Below are positions 19,282 through 27,462 of a stretch of 64,000 nucleotides of DNA, piece by piece (position 1 is the stretch's first letter; every line of letters begins with the position of its first letter). This DNA comes from Catalinimonas niigatensis (GTDB taxonomy: Bacteria > Bacteroidota > Bacteroidia > Cytophagales > Cyclobacteriaceae). Both the position numbers and the translations under genes were made by a program. The stretch covers positions 5,567,501 to 5,631,500 of the forward strand of contig NZ_CP119422.1 in the NCBI RefSeq assembly GCF_030506285.1, written 5' to 3'. The notes under the pieces are model-generated. The model made no database searches. It was not told the DNA's origin and was given only the letters and a program-made list of their open reading frames with translations.

Positions 19282-20413
19282 ACTCTTTATTTTCTTCTCC
19301 CTTGAGGTAGTACGCCCCTTCCATCACGATGGCTAATCCATCCAGGGTTTCCGCATTAAGGATTTGCGTCATATCGTTAAATGCTGCTCCGGTTTTCACG
19401 CTTTTCTTCACAAAAGCATCCCCTTCTTTTACAAATACATATTCCTCCTCCTGTTCTCTGATCAGGGCCGATTGAGGAAGAGCAGCGACACTGTCTGCAC
19501 TCAGGAAAATCCTGGCATTGGTATACATGCCAGGTTTAAAATAGTCTTCCGGAGAACTGATGTCTACATGCACACTGAAAGCGCGATTATCTTCTTCCAT
19601 TTTTTGCCCTATCAATGATACTTTACCCTCAAAAATATGCTCAGTGTTTTCATTCAGGCTATAGTATACTGTTTGTCCAATAGCAACTTTTGGAATATCC
19701 TTTTCAAATACGTTCAGGTCCAGGTGTAAATGAGACTTATCTATCAGTTCGTACATGATTTGTTGATTGTCTACAAATTTCCCCCGGTTAATATTAAGCT
19801 CAGTGATATGCCCGTTGATAGGGGCATATAGGGCAATAGTAGAACGGATTCCATCTTTTTCAATGTCATCAGGTTTGATACCAATATATTGGAGCTGTGC
19901 AGCAATACCCATCAACTGTGCTTCCAAAGATTTAAAGGCAGAGGTAGCTTCTTCCAGCCTCTTGCGTGCTGAAGCCTCACCGGTAGAAAGTTTTTGCTGC
20001 CTTTCAAGTTCCTGCTTCGCAAAGGTCAGCTTGCTTTTGGTGTCCATATAGCTTTGTTGCAGCTGGATATAATCCGGGTGGCTCAATACGGCCAGCAGAG
20101 CGCCTCTTTTGACATAGTTTCCCGGCAGATAGTTGACTTTTTCTACGAAGCCACCCATAGGCGCATTGACCGTGACAATATTCTGGGGGGGTAAAGTAAG
20201 CGCACCAGTGCATTCTACAAATTCGGATACAATCTGTTTTTGTAGCGTGCCCAATTGAATCTCAGCCAGTGCCACCTGATCATCGCTTAGGATGATACTA
20301 TTGGAGGTGATTTGTGTAGGCGTGTTTGCCTCAGTTGCGCCTTCGTTTTCCTGGACCGATGGTGCACAAGAAAAAATAAAGAAAGCTATAGGGATGATAA
20401 GAATATATTTCAT
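19280..20413 (-). CDS. RND metal-efflux periplasmic adaptor lipoprotein (CzcB/CusB-like)
   Basis: 377 residues with lipobox FFIFSC. The barrel-sandwich halves flank a coiled-coil hairpin: VNAPMGGFVEKVNYLPGNYV, then helical sequence with QQKLSTGEASARKRLEEATS, then ALYAPINGHITELNINRGKF. A beta-barrel and membrane-proximal region follow (YFKPGMYTNARIFL). It is the periplasmic link between the inner-membrane pump and the outer-membrane channel. It lies 10 bp downstream of the fused pump gene and is the last gene of the efflux operon. No N-terminal His-rich metal-binding extension is present. Confidence 0.9.
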   Translation of the reverse strand: MKYILIIPIAFFIFSCAPSVQENEGATEANTPTQITSNSIILSDDQVALAEIQLGTLQKQIVSEFVECTGALTLPPQNIVTVNAPMGGFVEKVNYLPGNYVKRGALLAVLSHPDYIQLQQSYMDTKSKLTFAKQELERQQKLSTGEASARKRLEEATSAFKSLEAQLMGIAAQLQYIGIKPDDIEKDGIRSTIALYAPINGHITELNINRGKFVDNQQIMYELIDKSHLHLDLNVFEKDIPKVAIGQTVYYSLNENTEHIFEGKVSLIGQKMEEDNRAFSVHVDISSPEDYFKPGMYTNARIFLSADSVAALPQSALIREQEEEYVFVKEGDAFVKKSVKTGAAFNDMTQILNAETLDGLAIVMEGAYYLKGEENKE

Positions 20414-20423
20414 AATACTAATT

Positions 20424-23400
20424 TTAGCGGTAAAATTCTAATTGGATTACAACTTGATTGTATGCGTTTAAGCTGCTGAGATAATCTGTTTTGAGCTGAA
20501 TGGCTGCCGTAATGCTTTGCAGGTAACGGAAGTAATCAATCTCTCCCTGCGATCGCTGTAAGTTTGCCGTACGAAGAATCACTTCAGCCTGAGGCATAGC
20601 GGTCTGACGAAAGTAATTCAGTTGATTTTCTGCCTGACTAAGTTGCAGCAGCAGCTTATCTACTTCTTGCTGCACATTGTATTGCATATATTCCATGCGG
20701 TTGAGCGCCTGCTGCTGCTGTATTCTGGCCTGGCTGATTCTGCTTTTTTGAGGGAAAAACCATAGAGGTATGGCAACTCCGACCTGCCAGCCTTGCAGAT
20801 TTTTCAACCTAACTTCCCTGTCGCTGATATTTTGGTTGAAATAACCCACCGAGAGCTCAGGAAAAAGCCTGGATTTTTCCAGTTTTTCAACGGACTGGCT
20901 CAGACTTACTTCTTTTTTGCTCTTGTCTACCAGTGGTGAGTTTTCAGGATTGGCCAGCGATTCAGCCTGAAAATCAATCACTGTTAAGGTATCGGTAGCA
21001 GGGATGAGTTGTCCTGAATCTTTGTAGTACATCAACTGCTTCAGGATATTTTCAGCAATATGCACCTGATCCCTTTGTTTTTCCAGTGCATGACGTGCGC
21101 TACTGTACTGTGTTTCGGATAAAGTTTTTTCCAGCAGGTCGCTATCTCCGCTTTCGTAGCGCAGGCTAACTTTCTGGCTGTAATCAGTATATAGCTCCAG
21201 CTCTTGTTTTCTTTGCTTCCACAACTCCCGCTCATAAACCCATTGGTAATAAGCTGACTTCATATCCCTTTCCAATTTACGTTCGGCCAGGGCAAGTTCT
21301 GTTTCATTTAAAGAAATTTGCTGATTCACATACTTATTTCTCTGAGGATGGGAAAGCAAAGACCCGAAAGACTGATTAATCTGCCACATCGGATCTTTAA
21401 GATTGGAGTTAATCTGTCCATATTGGTACGTAAACTCCGTCGCTGGCAGGTCCAGAATACTCCCTTTCATTTTTTTGGCACTGACGATATCCAGGGCGGC
21501 ATTGCTCACTGAGGGATGGTTTTCCAGACCTGTTTCCAAAGCCTGTTCCAGGCTTAGCCGCATTGGATCATCCTGTGCCTGGCTTAGCAAGGGGAACCCC
21601 AGAACTAATAATATACTAAGCATCGCTTTGTTGATACGGGGAGGCTGGTTGAAAAGGATATACAAAATGGGAAGCACAATTAACGTCAGCAGGGTAGCAG
21701 TGATCAGGCCACCAATGACTACAGTAGCCAAAGGTTTTTGCACTTCAGCGCCTGATGTGTTGGATAAAGCCATGGGTAGAAAGCCCAAAGAAGCTACTGC
21801 TGCTGTCATGATTACCGGCCTGAGTCTGGCCAACCCTCCGGTGATCACTACCTCTCGCAGATTGGTCATTCCCTCTTCGCGCAGTTGGTTGAAATAACTG
21901 ATCAGCACAATCCCATTGAGTACAGCCACTCCGAAAAGAGCGATGAAACCCACTCCGGCAGATATACTAAAGGGCATATCTCTGATCCAAAGCGCGGTGA
22001 TTCCGCCGATGGCAGAAAGCGGAACGGCAGTAAAGATAAGTATGGCATACTTGACGGAACCAAAAGTGAAGTACAGCAAGATCAGAATCAGCAGTAGGGC
22101 GATGGGCACTGCAATGCTCAACCTGGCTTTGGCCGCCTGCAGGTTTTCAAAGTCGCCTCCATAACCAATATAATATCCTGGCTGTAGAGATAAGCCAGCT
22201 TCAAGCTTTTGCTGAATTTCCCCCACCAGACTTTCTATGTCCCTATTTCTTACGTTGATGCCTATGGTTACCCTTCGCTTGGTATCTTCTCGGGAAATCT
22301 GCATCGGCCCCTCTTCATACTCCACACGAGCTACCTGACTTACGGGCAAATGCATGCCATATCCGTTGTTGACATATAATTGCTCCAGGTTTACATTCTG
22401 CCGGTTGGTTTCATTCAACCTCACTACCATGTCAAACTTCCTTTCTCCCTCAAAAATTACCCCGGCAGGCTCACCAGCATAGGCAGCTCTGATGAGAGTA
22501 TTCAATTCTTCAATATTCAACCCATATTGCGCTATTTTTTGCCGGTCATAACGAATCATAAGTTGAGGCAATCCCTCTACCTGTTCTACTTTGATATCGG
22601 CTGCACCGGAGATTCCGCTGATGAGATCGGCGGCCTCATTGGCTTTGGCAAACAGCTCATTCATGTCTTCACCATAGATTTTTACGGCAATGTCAGTCTT
22701 TACCCCGGAAATCAGCTCGTTGAAACGTAATTGTATGGGCTGGGTAAAGTCAAAGTTAGCCCCGGCAATCACATCCAGTTTTTCTTTCATCATAGCCACC
22801 AGTTCCTCCCGCGTTTCAGCACTCACCCACTCGGCTTTGTCTTTCATGATAATCATGATATCGCCATCCTCAATGGCCATAGGGTCGGTAGGTACTTCCG
22901 CTGTACCGATTTTGGAGATCACCTGCTCCACTTCGGGAAAATTATCCAAGAGTATCTTTTCAGCTTTGGATGAAGTTTTGACACTCTCTTCCAGCGAACT
23001 GCCCGGTTGTATGGTCATCTGCATGGCCAGATCACCTTCTTCCAGGGTTGGAATAAATTCACCTCCCAGACGGGTAAAACTGAAAGCACTGATAAGGAAT
23101 AAGATAAAAGCTACAGTGACTACCGTTTTCTTATACTGAATGGCTTTGTCCAGTACAGGCAGATAGACTTTCTTTAAGCCATCCACAATCTTGTCCGAGA
23201 TGGTTTTTTTGTCCTGGATGTCTCTCTTCAAAACCCATGAGGCCATCATGGGTACATAAGTAAGTGACAACAAAAGTGCGCCCAATACGGCAAAACTCAC
23301 CGTTTGCGCCATGGGGCGAAACATCTTGCCTTCTATTCCGGTCAGTGTCATAATGGGAATGAACACCACGATGATGATGAGTACACCAAAGGCAGCAGAT

Positions 23401-24737
23401 TTGAAAATCTGAGAGGTAGCGTGGCTTACCACCGAGTTCATTTCTGATCTTGACAGTTTTCTGCCGAGGTATTGGGTATAGAGCACATGCAGAACTGATT
23501 CAACAATAATGACAGCTCCGTCCACTACGATGCCAAAATCTATGGCACCCAAAGACATCAGGTTGGCAGATACTCCAAAAGCCCGCATCATGATAAAAGC
23601 AAATAACATGGACAAAGGAATGACTGAAGCCACGATCAGGCCGGCACGGAAATTACCCAGCAAGAGCACCAGCACGAAAATGACGATCAGACCGCCTTCT
23701 ACCAGATTGTTTCTTACCGTTGTGATGGTGCGGGCTACCAGGTCAGAGCGGTCCAGGTAGGGCACAATCTTTACGCCTTCGGGCAGTGATTTCTGTACCT
23801 GTGCAATTCTCTGATGGACATTGTCAATCGCATCTGATGAGTTGGCTCCTTTAAACATCAGGGTGATGCCTCCTACCGCTTCGCCTTTGCCGTTTTTGGT
23901 CATGGCACCGAAACGCTTAGCCGAACCAAAACGCACTTCAGCTACATGCTTGACCAGAATAGGAAGCCCATTCCGCACATCAATCACAATATTTTCTATA
24001 TCCTGTATCTGGCTGATCAGTCCTTCTGCCCGGATGTAGTAAGCGTTACTGTTCTTTTCAATATAGCTACCTCCAGAATTCTGATTGTTGGTCTCCAGTG
24101 CACTGAAGACATCGGCGATGGTAAGGCTGTGGCTTTTGAGCCGCGCAGGGTCTAAGGCTACTTCGTATTGCTTAAGAAAACCGCCGAAACTGCTGACTTC
24201 CACTATGCCGGAGATGCCAGATAACTGCCGCTTCACAATCCAGTCCTGAATGGTGCGTAGGGACATGGCATCGTACTGGTCTTCATAGCCTTCATCTACC
24301 TCCAGCGTATACTGATACAGTTCGCCCAGGCCGGTAGTAATAGGCATCAATTCAGGTTTACCGAGTTCTGAAGGAATCTCATCGGTAGCCATATTGATCT
24401 GCTCTCCTACATATTGGCGGGCAAGCATGGTAGGGACATGTTCTTCAAACACAATGGTGACCACTGAAAGTCCGTAACGTGAAATGGAGCGAATCTCCGT
24501 GACATCGGGAATATTAGCCATAGATATCTCTATGGGGTAAGTAATCAGTTGTTCCACTTCCTGAGGCGCTAAAGATTGAGATACAGTCACTACCTGTACC
24601 TGGTTATTGGTGATATCCGGCACCGCATCTATAGGTAGTTCATTCATAGAATAGATGCCAAAGCCTACCAGAGAAAGCACCATGAGCATGATAATAAATT
24701 TATTGTTGACCGAGAGGTCAATGATCTTCTCAAACAT
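20424..24737 (-). CDS. heavy-metal efflux RND pump fused to outer-membrane factor (CzcA-OMF fusion)
   Basis: 1437 residues from the ATG at 24737 (MFEKIIDLSVNNKFIIMLMV), the usual start of this family; an upstream in-frame ATG at 24770 adds 11 residues. Residues 1 to about 1036 are a complete HME-family RND pump. The TM4 motif GAIDFGIVVDGAVIIVES has the Asp-Asp-Glu set of the CzcA type (divalent Co/Zn/Cd/Ni), unlike the CusA Cu/Ag type. From residue 1039 the chain is a TolC/CusC-like outer-membrane factor: MLSILLVLGFPLLSQAQ, then LSLEQALETGLENHPSV and two long coiled-coil repeats. The junction segment still looks like a cleavable signal peptide. Fusions of this kind occur in other Bacteroidota (from memory). 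The operon also holds the small gene at 24831 and the adaptor at 19280. Confidence 0.92.
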   Translation of the reverse strand: MFEKIIDLSVNNKFIIMLMVLSLVGFGIYSMNELPIDAVPDITNNQVQVVTVSQSLAPQEVEQLITYPIEISMANIPDVTEIRSISRYGLSVVTIVFEEHVPTMLARQYVGEQINMATDEIPSELGKPELMPITTGLGELYQYTLEVDEGYEDQYDAMSLRTIQDWIVKRQLSGISGIVEVSSFGGFLKQYEVALDPARLKSHSLTIADVFSALETNNQNSGGSYIEKNSNAYYIRAEGLISQIQDIENIVIDVRNGLPILVKHVAEVRFGSAKRFGAMTKNGKGEAVGGITLMFKGANSSDAIDNVHQRIAQVQKSLPEGVKIVPYLDRSDLVARTITTVRNNLVEGGLIVIFVLVLLLGNFRAGLIVASVIPLSMLFAFIMMRAFGVSANLMSLGAIDFGIVVDGAVIIVESVLHVLYTQYLGRKLSRSEMNSVVSHATSQIFKSAAFGVLIIIVVFIPIMTLTGIEGKMFRPMAQTVSFAVLGALLLSLTYVPMMASWVLKRDIQDKKTISDKIVDGLKKVYLPVLDKAIQYKKTVVTVAFILFLISAFSFTRLGGEFIPTLEEGDLAMQMTIQPGSSLEESVKTSSKAEKILLDNFPEVEQVISKIGTAEVPTDPMAIEDGDIMIIMKDKAEWVSAETREELVAMMKEKLDVIAGANFDFTQPIQLRFNELISGVKTDIAVKIYGEDMNELFAKANEAADLISGISGAADIKVEQVEGLPQLMIRYDRQKIAQYGLNIEELNTLIRAAYAGEPAGVIFEGERKFDMVVRLNETNRQNVNLEQLYVNNGYGMHLPVSQVARVEYEEGPMQISREDTKRRVTIGINVRNRDIESLVGEIQQKLEAGLSLQPGYYIGYGGDFENLQAAKARLSIAVPIALLLILILLYFTFGSVKYAILIFTAVPLSAIGGITALWIRDMPFSISAGVGFIALFGVAVLNGIVLISYFNQLREEGMTNLREVVITGGLARLRPVIMTAAVASLGFLPMALSNTSGAEVQKPLATVVIGGLITATLLTLIVLPILYILFNQPPRINKAMLSILLVLGFPLLSQAQDDPMRLSLEQALETGLENHPSVSNAALDIVSAKKMKGSILDLPATEFTYQYGQINSNLKDPMWQINQSFGSLLSHPQRNKYVNQQISLNETELALAERKLERDMKSAYYQWVYERELWKQRKQELELYTDYSQKVSLRYESGDSDLLEKTLSETQYSSARHALEKQRDQVHIAENILKQLMYYKDSGQLIPATDTLTVIDFQAESLANPENSPLVDKSKKEVSLSQSVEKLEKSRLFPELSVGYFNQNISDREVRLKNLQGWQVGVAIPLWFFPQKSRISQARIQQQQALNRMEYMQYNVQQEVDKLLLQLSQAENQLNYFRQTAMPQAEVILRTANLQRSQGEIDYFRYLQSITAAIQLKTDYLSSLNAYNQVVIQLEFYR

Positions 24738-24830
24738 AAGGGGATGAATATGAGTAAATGAATAATGCATGCTGTTCGGACAGAAGGAGCCGACAGACGC
24801 TTTGCGAAAAAAAGATGTCAGAGAAAGGAA

Positions 24831-25217
24831 TTAGATACGCGGAGGGGCTCTGAGAGGTGTATCCTTTAGAATAAGCTCAGTAAAAGGCTTGGGAGCGCTA
24901 TGTACATAAAATGAAGGACTCTTATCCTCTGGAACAAGCTTAAACTCTAGAAAAGTATGCAAGAATGCCTGAACCACAAAGACAAAAGGAGGCAGTTCAT
25001 GTTGAGCTTTGTTGTAATTCTCCAGGTGATCGCAACCCAGATCCTGAGAAAATACGGCAGACAGAAATCTGAAAATGCTACTTTCCTCATGGAGGGTGTC
25101 AAATCCGAATACAAACTCATTACCATCGGTTTTCTGGTGCGTGTGGGGAAATACAGAATGCCCCAGAATCAGAAAGCAGGCCAGAAAAAGAGGTAGTATG
25201 TTGAGCTTTCGTAGCAT
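24831..25217 (-). CDS. small exported His-containing protein leading the metal-efflux operon
   Basis: 128 residues with an N-terminal signal/anchor (LNILPLFLACFLILGHSVF) directly followed by HTH and, further on, CDHLENYNKAQHELPP. The C-terminus ends in TPLRAPPRI; an R-A-P-P ending recalls small DUF2946-like proteins found with metal-resistance genes, but this is a weak match. It is about 90 bp upstream of the RND fusion on the same strand, so it is probably cotranscribed. A role as periplasmic metal binder or sensor is inference. No domain family is recognised with confidence. Confidence 0.6.
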   Translation of the reverse strand: MLRKLNILPLFLACFLILGHSVFPHTHQKTDGNEFVFGFDTLHEESSIFRFLSAVFSQDLGCDHLENYNKAQHELPPFVFVVQAFLHTFLEFKLVPEDKSPSFYVHSAPKPFTELILKDTPLRAPPRI

Positions 25218-25359
25218 GAACAGATCAGCGAGACATTATGAAGTGGAACTCAAATTATTATACGCGGATTTGAAACAAAATAACTGTATTTTACTTCCAG
25301 ATAAAAGAAAGTTCTTTAATTTATACCCGGTCTAATTAATAGGCAGTAACCTCATAAGC

Positions 25360-27138
25360 ATGCGTAGAAAATTTGTTATCGTAGGATCAATCGTAATTGG
25401 GGTGCTGCTACTTACTTTGCTGAGTGTACAACTTTTCGTTACTTTCTGGATCACCCCAGTGCTCAATGCAGTTTTTAAGGAATCTGTAAGCTATTACTCA
25501 TCAGGTCTGTACCAGGTATCCTATGGCGAGATGGAGGTTAGTGCATTGCAGCAAAAAGTATCTTTTAAAGATTTTCGTTTAGATTTTGACAGTACAAGAG
25601 TTCAAAATGAGGACAGTCTGAGATACGGAAAATGGGTATCGGCCAGCGTAGGAGATTTTGAACTAAACTTAGGCAATTTCTGGCAGATGGTGCCCCAACG
25701 TTATCTTATGGTGAATGAGTTGAAGATCAGAGAGCCCCGGCTGACAATCCACAACTATTCTGAGGGAAAAAACAGAAAGAAGGATAGCGTGTCTCTGGAT
25801 AAGATACAGCAATTTGATGCTCATGCCCTCATCAAGAGTTATTTTGATTCGTTGGATGTAGGAGTCCTGAACATTCAGGGGGCAAACCTGAAATGGATCA
25901 ATAAAGTAGATGAGCAATTGCCTTTTACGATAGGAGACATCACCGCCAATATTCTGGATCTGCATATAGATTCCAGTACAGTAGATAGAAATTATGGTTA
26001 TCCTTATGCCCGTGAGTTTGTCCTTCAGGTTGAAAACTCTTCATTTGTGACAGAAGATAGCCTCTATACTTTCAACATTGGCTTATTAAAGGCAAATCCG
26101 GTGGCAGAAGAACTGGTGATAGAAGCGTTTTCAGTAACACCCCAAAAATCACTCTATCAATTTGCCAGAGATATTGGCCATCAGGCGATCAGAATGAACC
26201 TGGACATCGCCCGCATCAACCTGCAGTATATTGATTTGCACTATCTGGTCAGAGACCTTGCTTTGATGGTAGGAAAGATTACCATAGAAGATGTGGGCTT
26301 ATCGGTATTTCAGGACAAAAGATTACCTAAAGCGCAGCCCAAACAAAGGCCACTTGTACAGGAAGCGATACTGAACATCCCCATTCCCTTCAGACTGGAT
26401 ACGCTGGAACTTAAAAGAGGGAACATTCAGTACCAGGAGCATATGCCTGATGCTGTGGAGACAGGCAAAATATCTTTTGAAGATGTGTATATGTCTGCCT
26501 ATGGGATCACTAACCTTGACAGCCTGGTAGAAAAAAATACGCTGATGGAGGCGGATGTTCGCACCCGTTTTATGGGTTCCAGCTGGCTGGATGTACATTT
26601 TGATTTTCCTCTCAATGATCCGTCTCAAAAGCACCATATCAGCGGAGAGATGTACGAACTTCCTTTGGAGGTGATGAATGGAATGCTGGAAACGACAGCT
26701 TTCACTTCTGTCAGAAGTGGTCATGCTTATGCCATCAAGTTTGATATGGACCTGAATGATAGAGTTTCCAGTGGAGATGTGCATTTTGCTTACCGAGACC
26801 TCAAAATTGAGTTGCTTAACAAAGAAGACCCCAATGATCCCAAGCTTAGGGAAATGGTAGGTTCATGGGTTGCCAACCTGTTTGTAGTAAAAACGGATAA
26901 CCCTTCCAGTAAATCTCAGTCTTTGCGCATAGGAGCAATCAGCTATGGGAGAGATAATACCAAATCTGTCTTCTTCTATTGGTGGAGATCTCTTTTGAGC
27001 GGATTAAAAGAAAGTATGGGTTTAACAAATGATGATGCGCCTACTAGCAAGAACGATGCGCCGGAGTCGGAACCGGAAGAAGAAGAGAAGGATGGATTTT
27101 TTAAAAGACTTTTCAAAAAGAAAAAAGCGGATAGCTAA
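25360..27138 (+). CDS. membrane-anchored AsmA-like/DUF748-like protein
   Basis: 592 residues. One N-terminal membrane helix (FVIVGSIVIGVLLLTLLSVQ) is followed by a long beta-rich region of AsmA character: KVSFKDFRLDFDST, VGDFELNLGNFW, YLMVNELKIREPRLTIHNYS, LDVGVLNIQGANLKWI, FRLDTLELKRGNIQYQE. The tail is highly charged (EPEEEEKDGFFKRLFKKKKA). AsmA-like proteins are bridge-like proteins linked to lipid transport between the two membranes. The call rests on the repeating strand pattern, not a signature motif. The gene is divergent from the efflux operon and no partner is obvious. Confidence 0.5.
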   Translation: MRRKFVIVGSIVIGVLLLTLLSVQLFVTFWITPVLNAVFKESVSYYSSGLYQVSYGEMEVSALQQKVSFKDFRLDFDSTRVQNEDSLRYGKWVSASVGDFELNLGNFWQMVPQRYLMVNELKIREPRLTIHNYSEGKNRKKDSVSLDKIQQFDAHALIKSYFDSLDVGVLNIQGANLKWINKVDEQLPFTIGDITANILDLHIDSSTVDRNYGYPYAREFVLQVENSSFVTEDSLYTFNIGLLKANPVAEELVIEAFSVTPQKSLYQFARDIGHQAIRMNLDIARINLQYIDLHYLVRDLALMVGKITIEDVGLSVFQDKRLPKAQPKQRPLVQEAILNIPIPFRLDTLELKRGNIQYQEHMPDAVETGKISFEDVYMSAYGITNLDSLVEKNTLMEADVRTRFMGSSWLDVHFDFPLNDPSQKHHISGEMYELPLEVMNGMLETTAFTSVRSGHAYAIKFDMDLNDRVSSGDVHFAYRDLKIELLNKEDPNDPKLREMVGSWVANLFVVKTDNPSSKSQSLRIGAISYGRDNTKSVFFYWWRSLLSGLKESMGLTNDDAPTSKNDAPESEPEEEEKDGFFKRLFKKKKADS

Positions 27139-27271
27139 TCGTTTATTGACAATATCAATTTTTAATCATTCTACGGACTGCTTAGAATACAATTATTACC
27201 TTAGATCATCTCATAAAGTAAAGTAGTGGCCAATTATCATCTTGTTTTTCAGGCGGTTTAAACAATTTCCT

Positions 27272-27279
27272 TATTTTTG
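27272..27279 (+). promoter_or_regulatory. possible Bacteroidota -7 promoter box
   Basis: TATTTTTG matches the Bacteroidota -7 consensus TANNTTTG, 18 bases before the ATG at 27298. No good -33 TTTG at the usual spacing was found, so this is tentative. Confidence 0.25.
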
Positions 27280-27297
27280 AAATTCAACCTAAAACCC

Positions 27298-27462
27298 ATG
27301 ATGATGCAAGATGAACCGCAAGAAAAAATAGAACCCTATCCGGAAGACCACCTGGAGAAACCTCCCTTCTTTAAGCACTGGTCGGGTATGTACTGGCTGG
27401 TCATCGGCAATTTAATCTTCCTTATCATGTTATTTTATCTACTGACTGCCTATTACGAATGA
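27298..27462 (+). CDS. small single-pass membrane protein coupled to the symporter
   Basis: 54 residues from the ATG at 27298 (a TTG at 27277 is in frame but less likely). A proline/acid-rich cytoplasmic N-terminus (EKIEPYPEDHLEKPPFFKHW) is followed by one transmembrane helix (WLVIGNLIFLIMLFYLL). Its stop overlaps the ATG of the symporter (ATGA), so the two are translationally coupled. The pairing suggests an accessory subunit, comparable in layout to small subunits of other transporters (inference). A small protein of this kind is easily missed by gene callers. Confidence 0.7.
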   Translation: MMMQDEPQEKIEPYPEDHLEKPPFFKHWSGMYWLVIGNLIFLIMLFYLLTAYYE

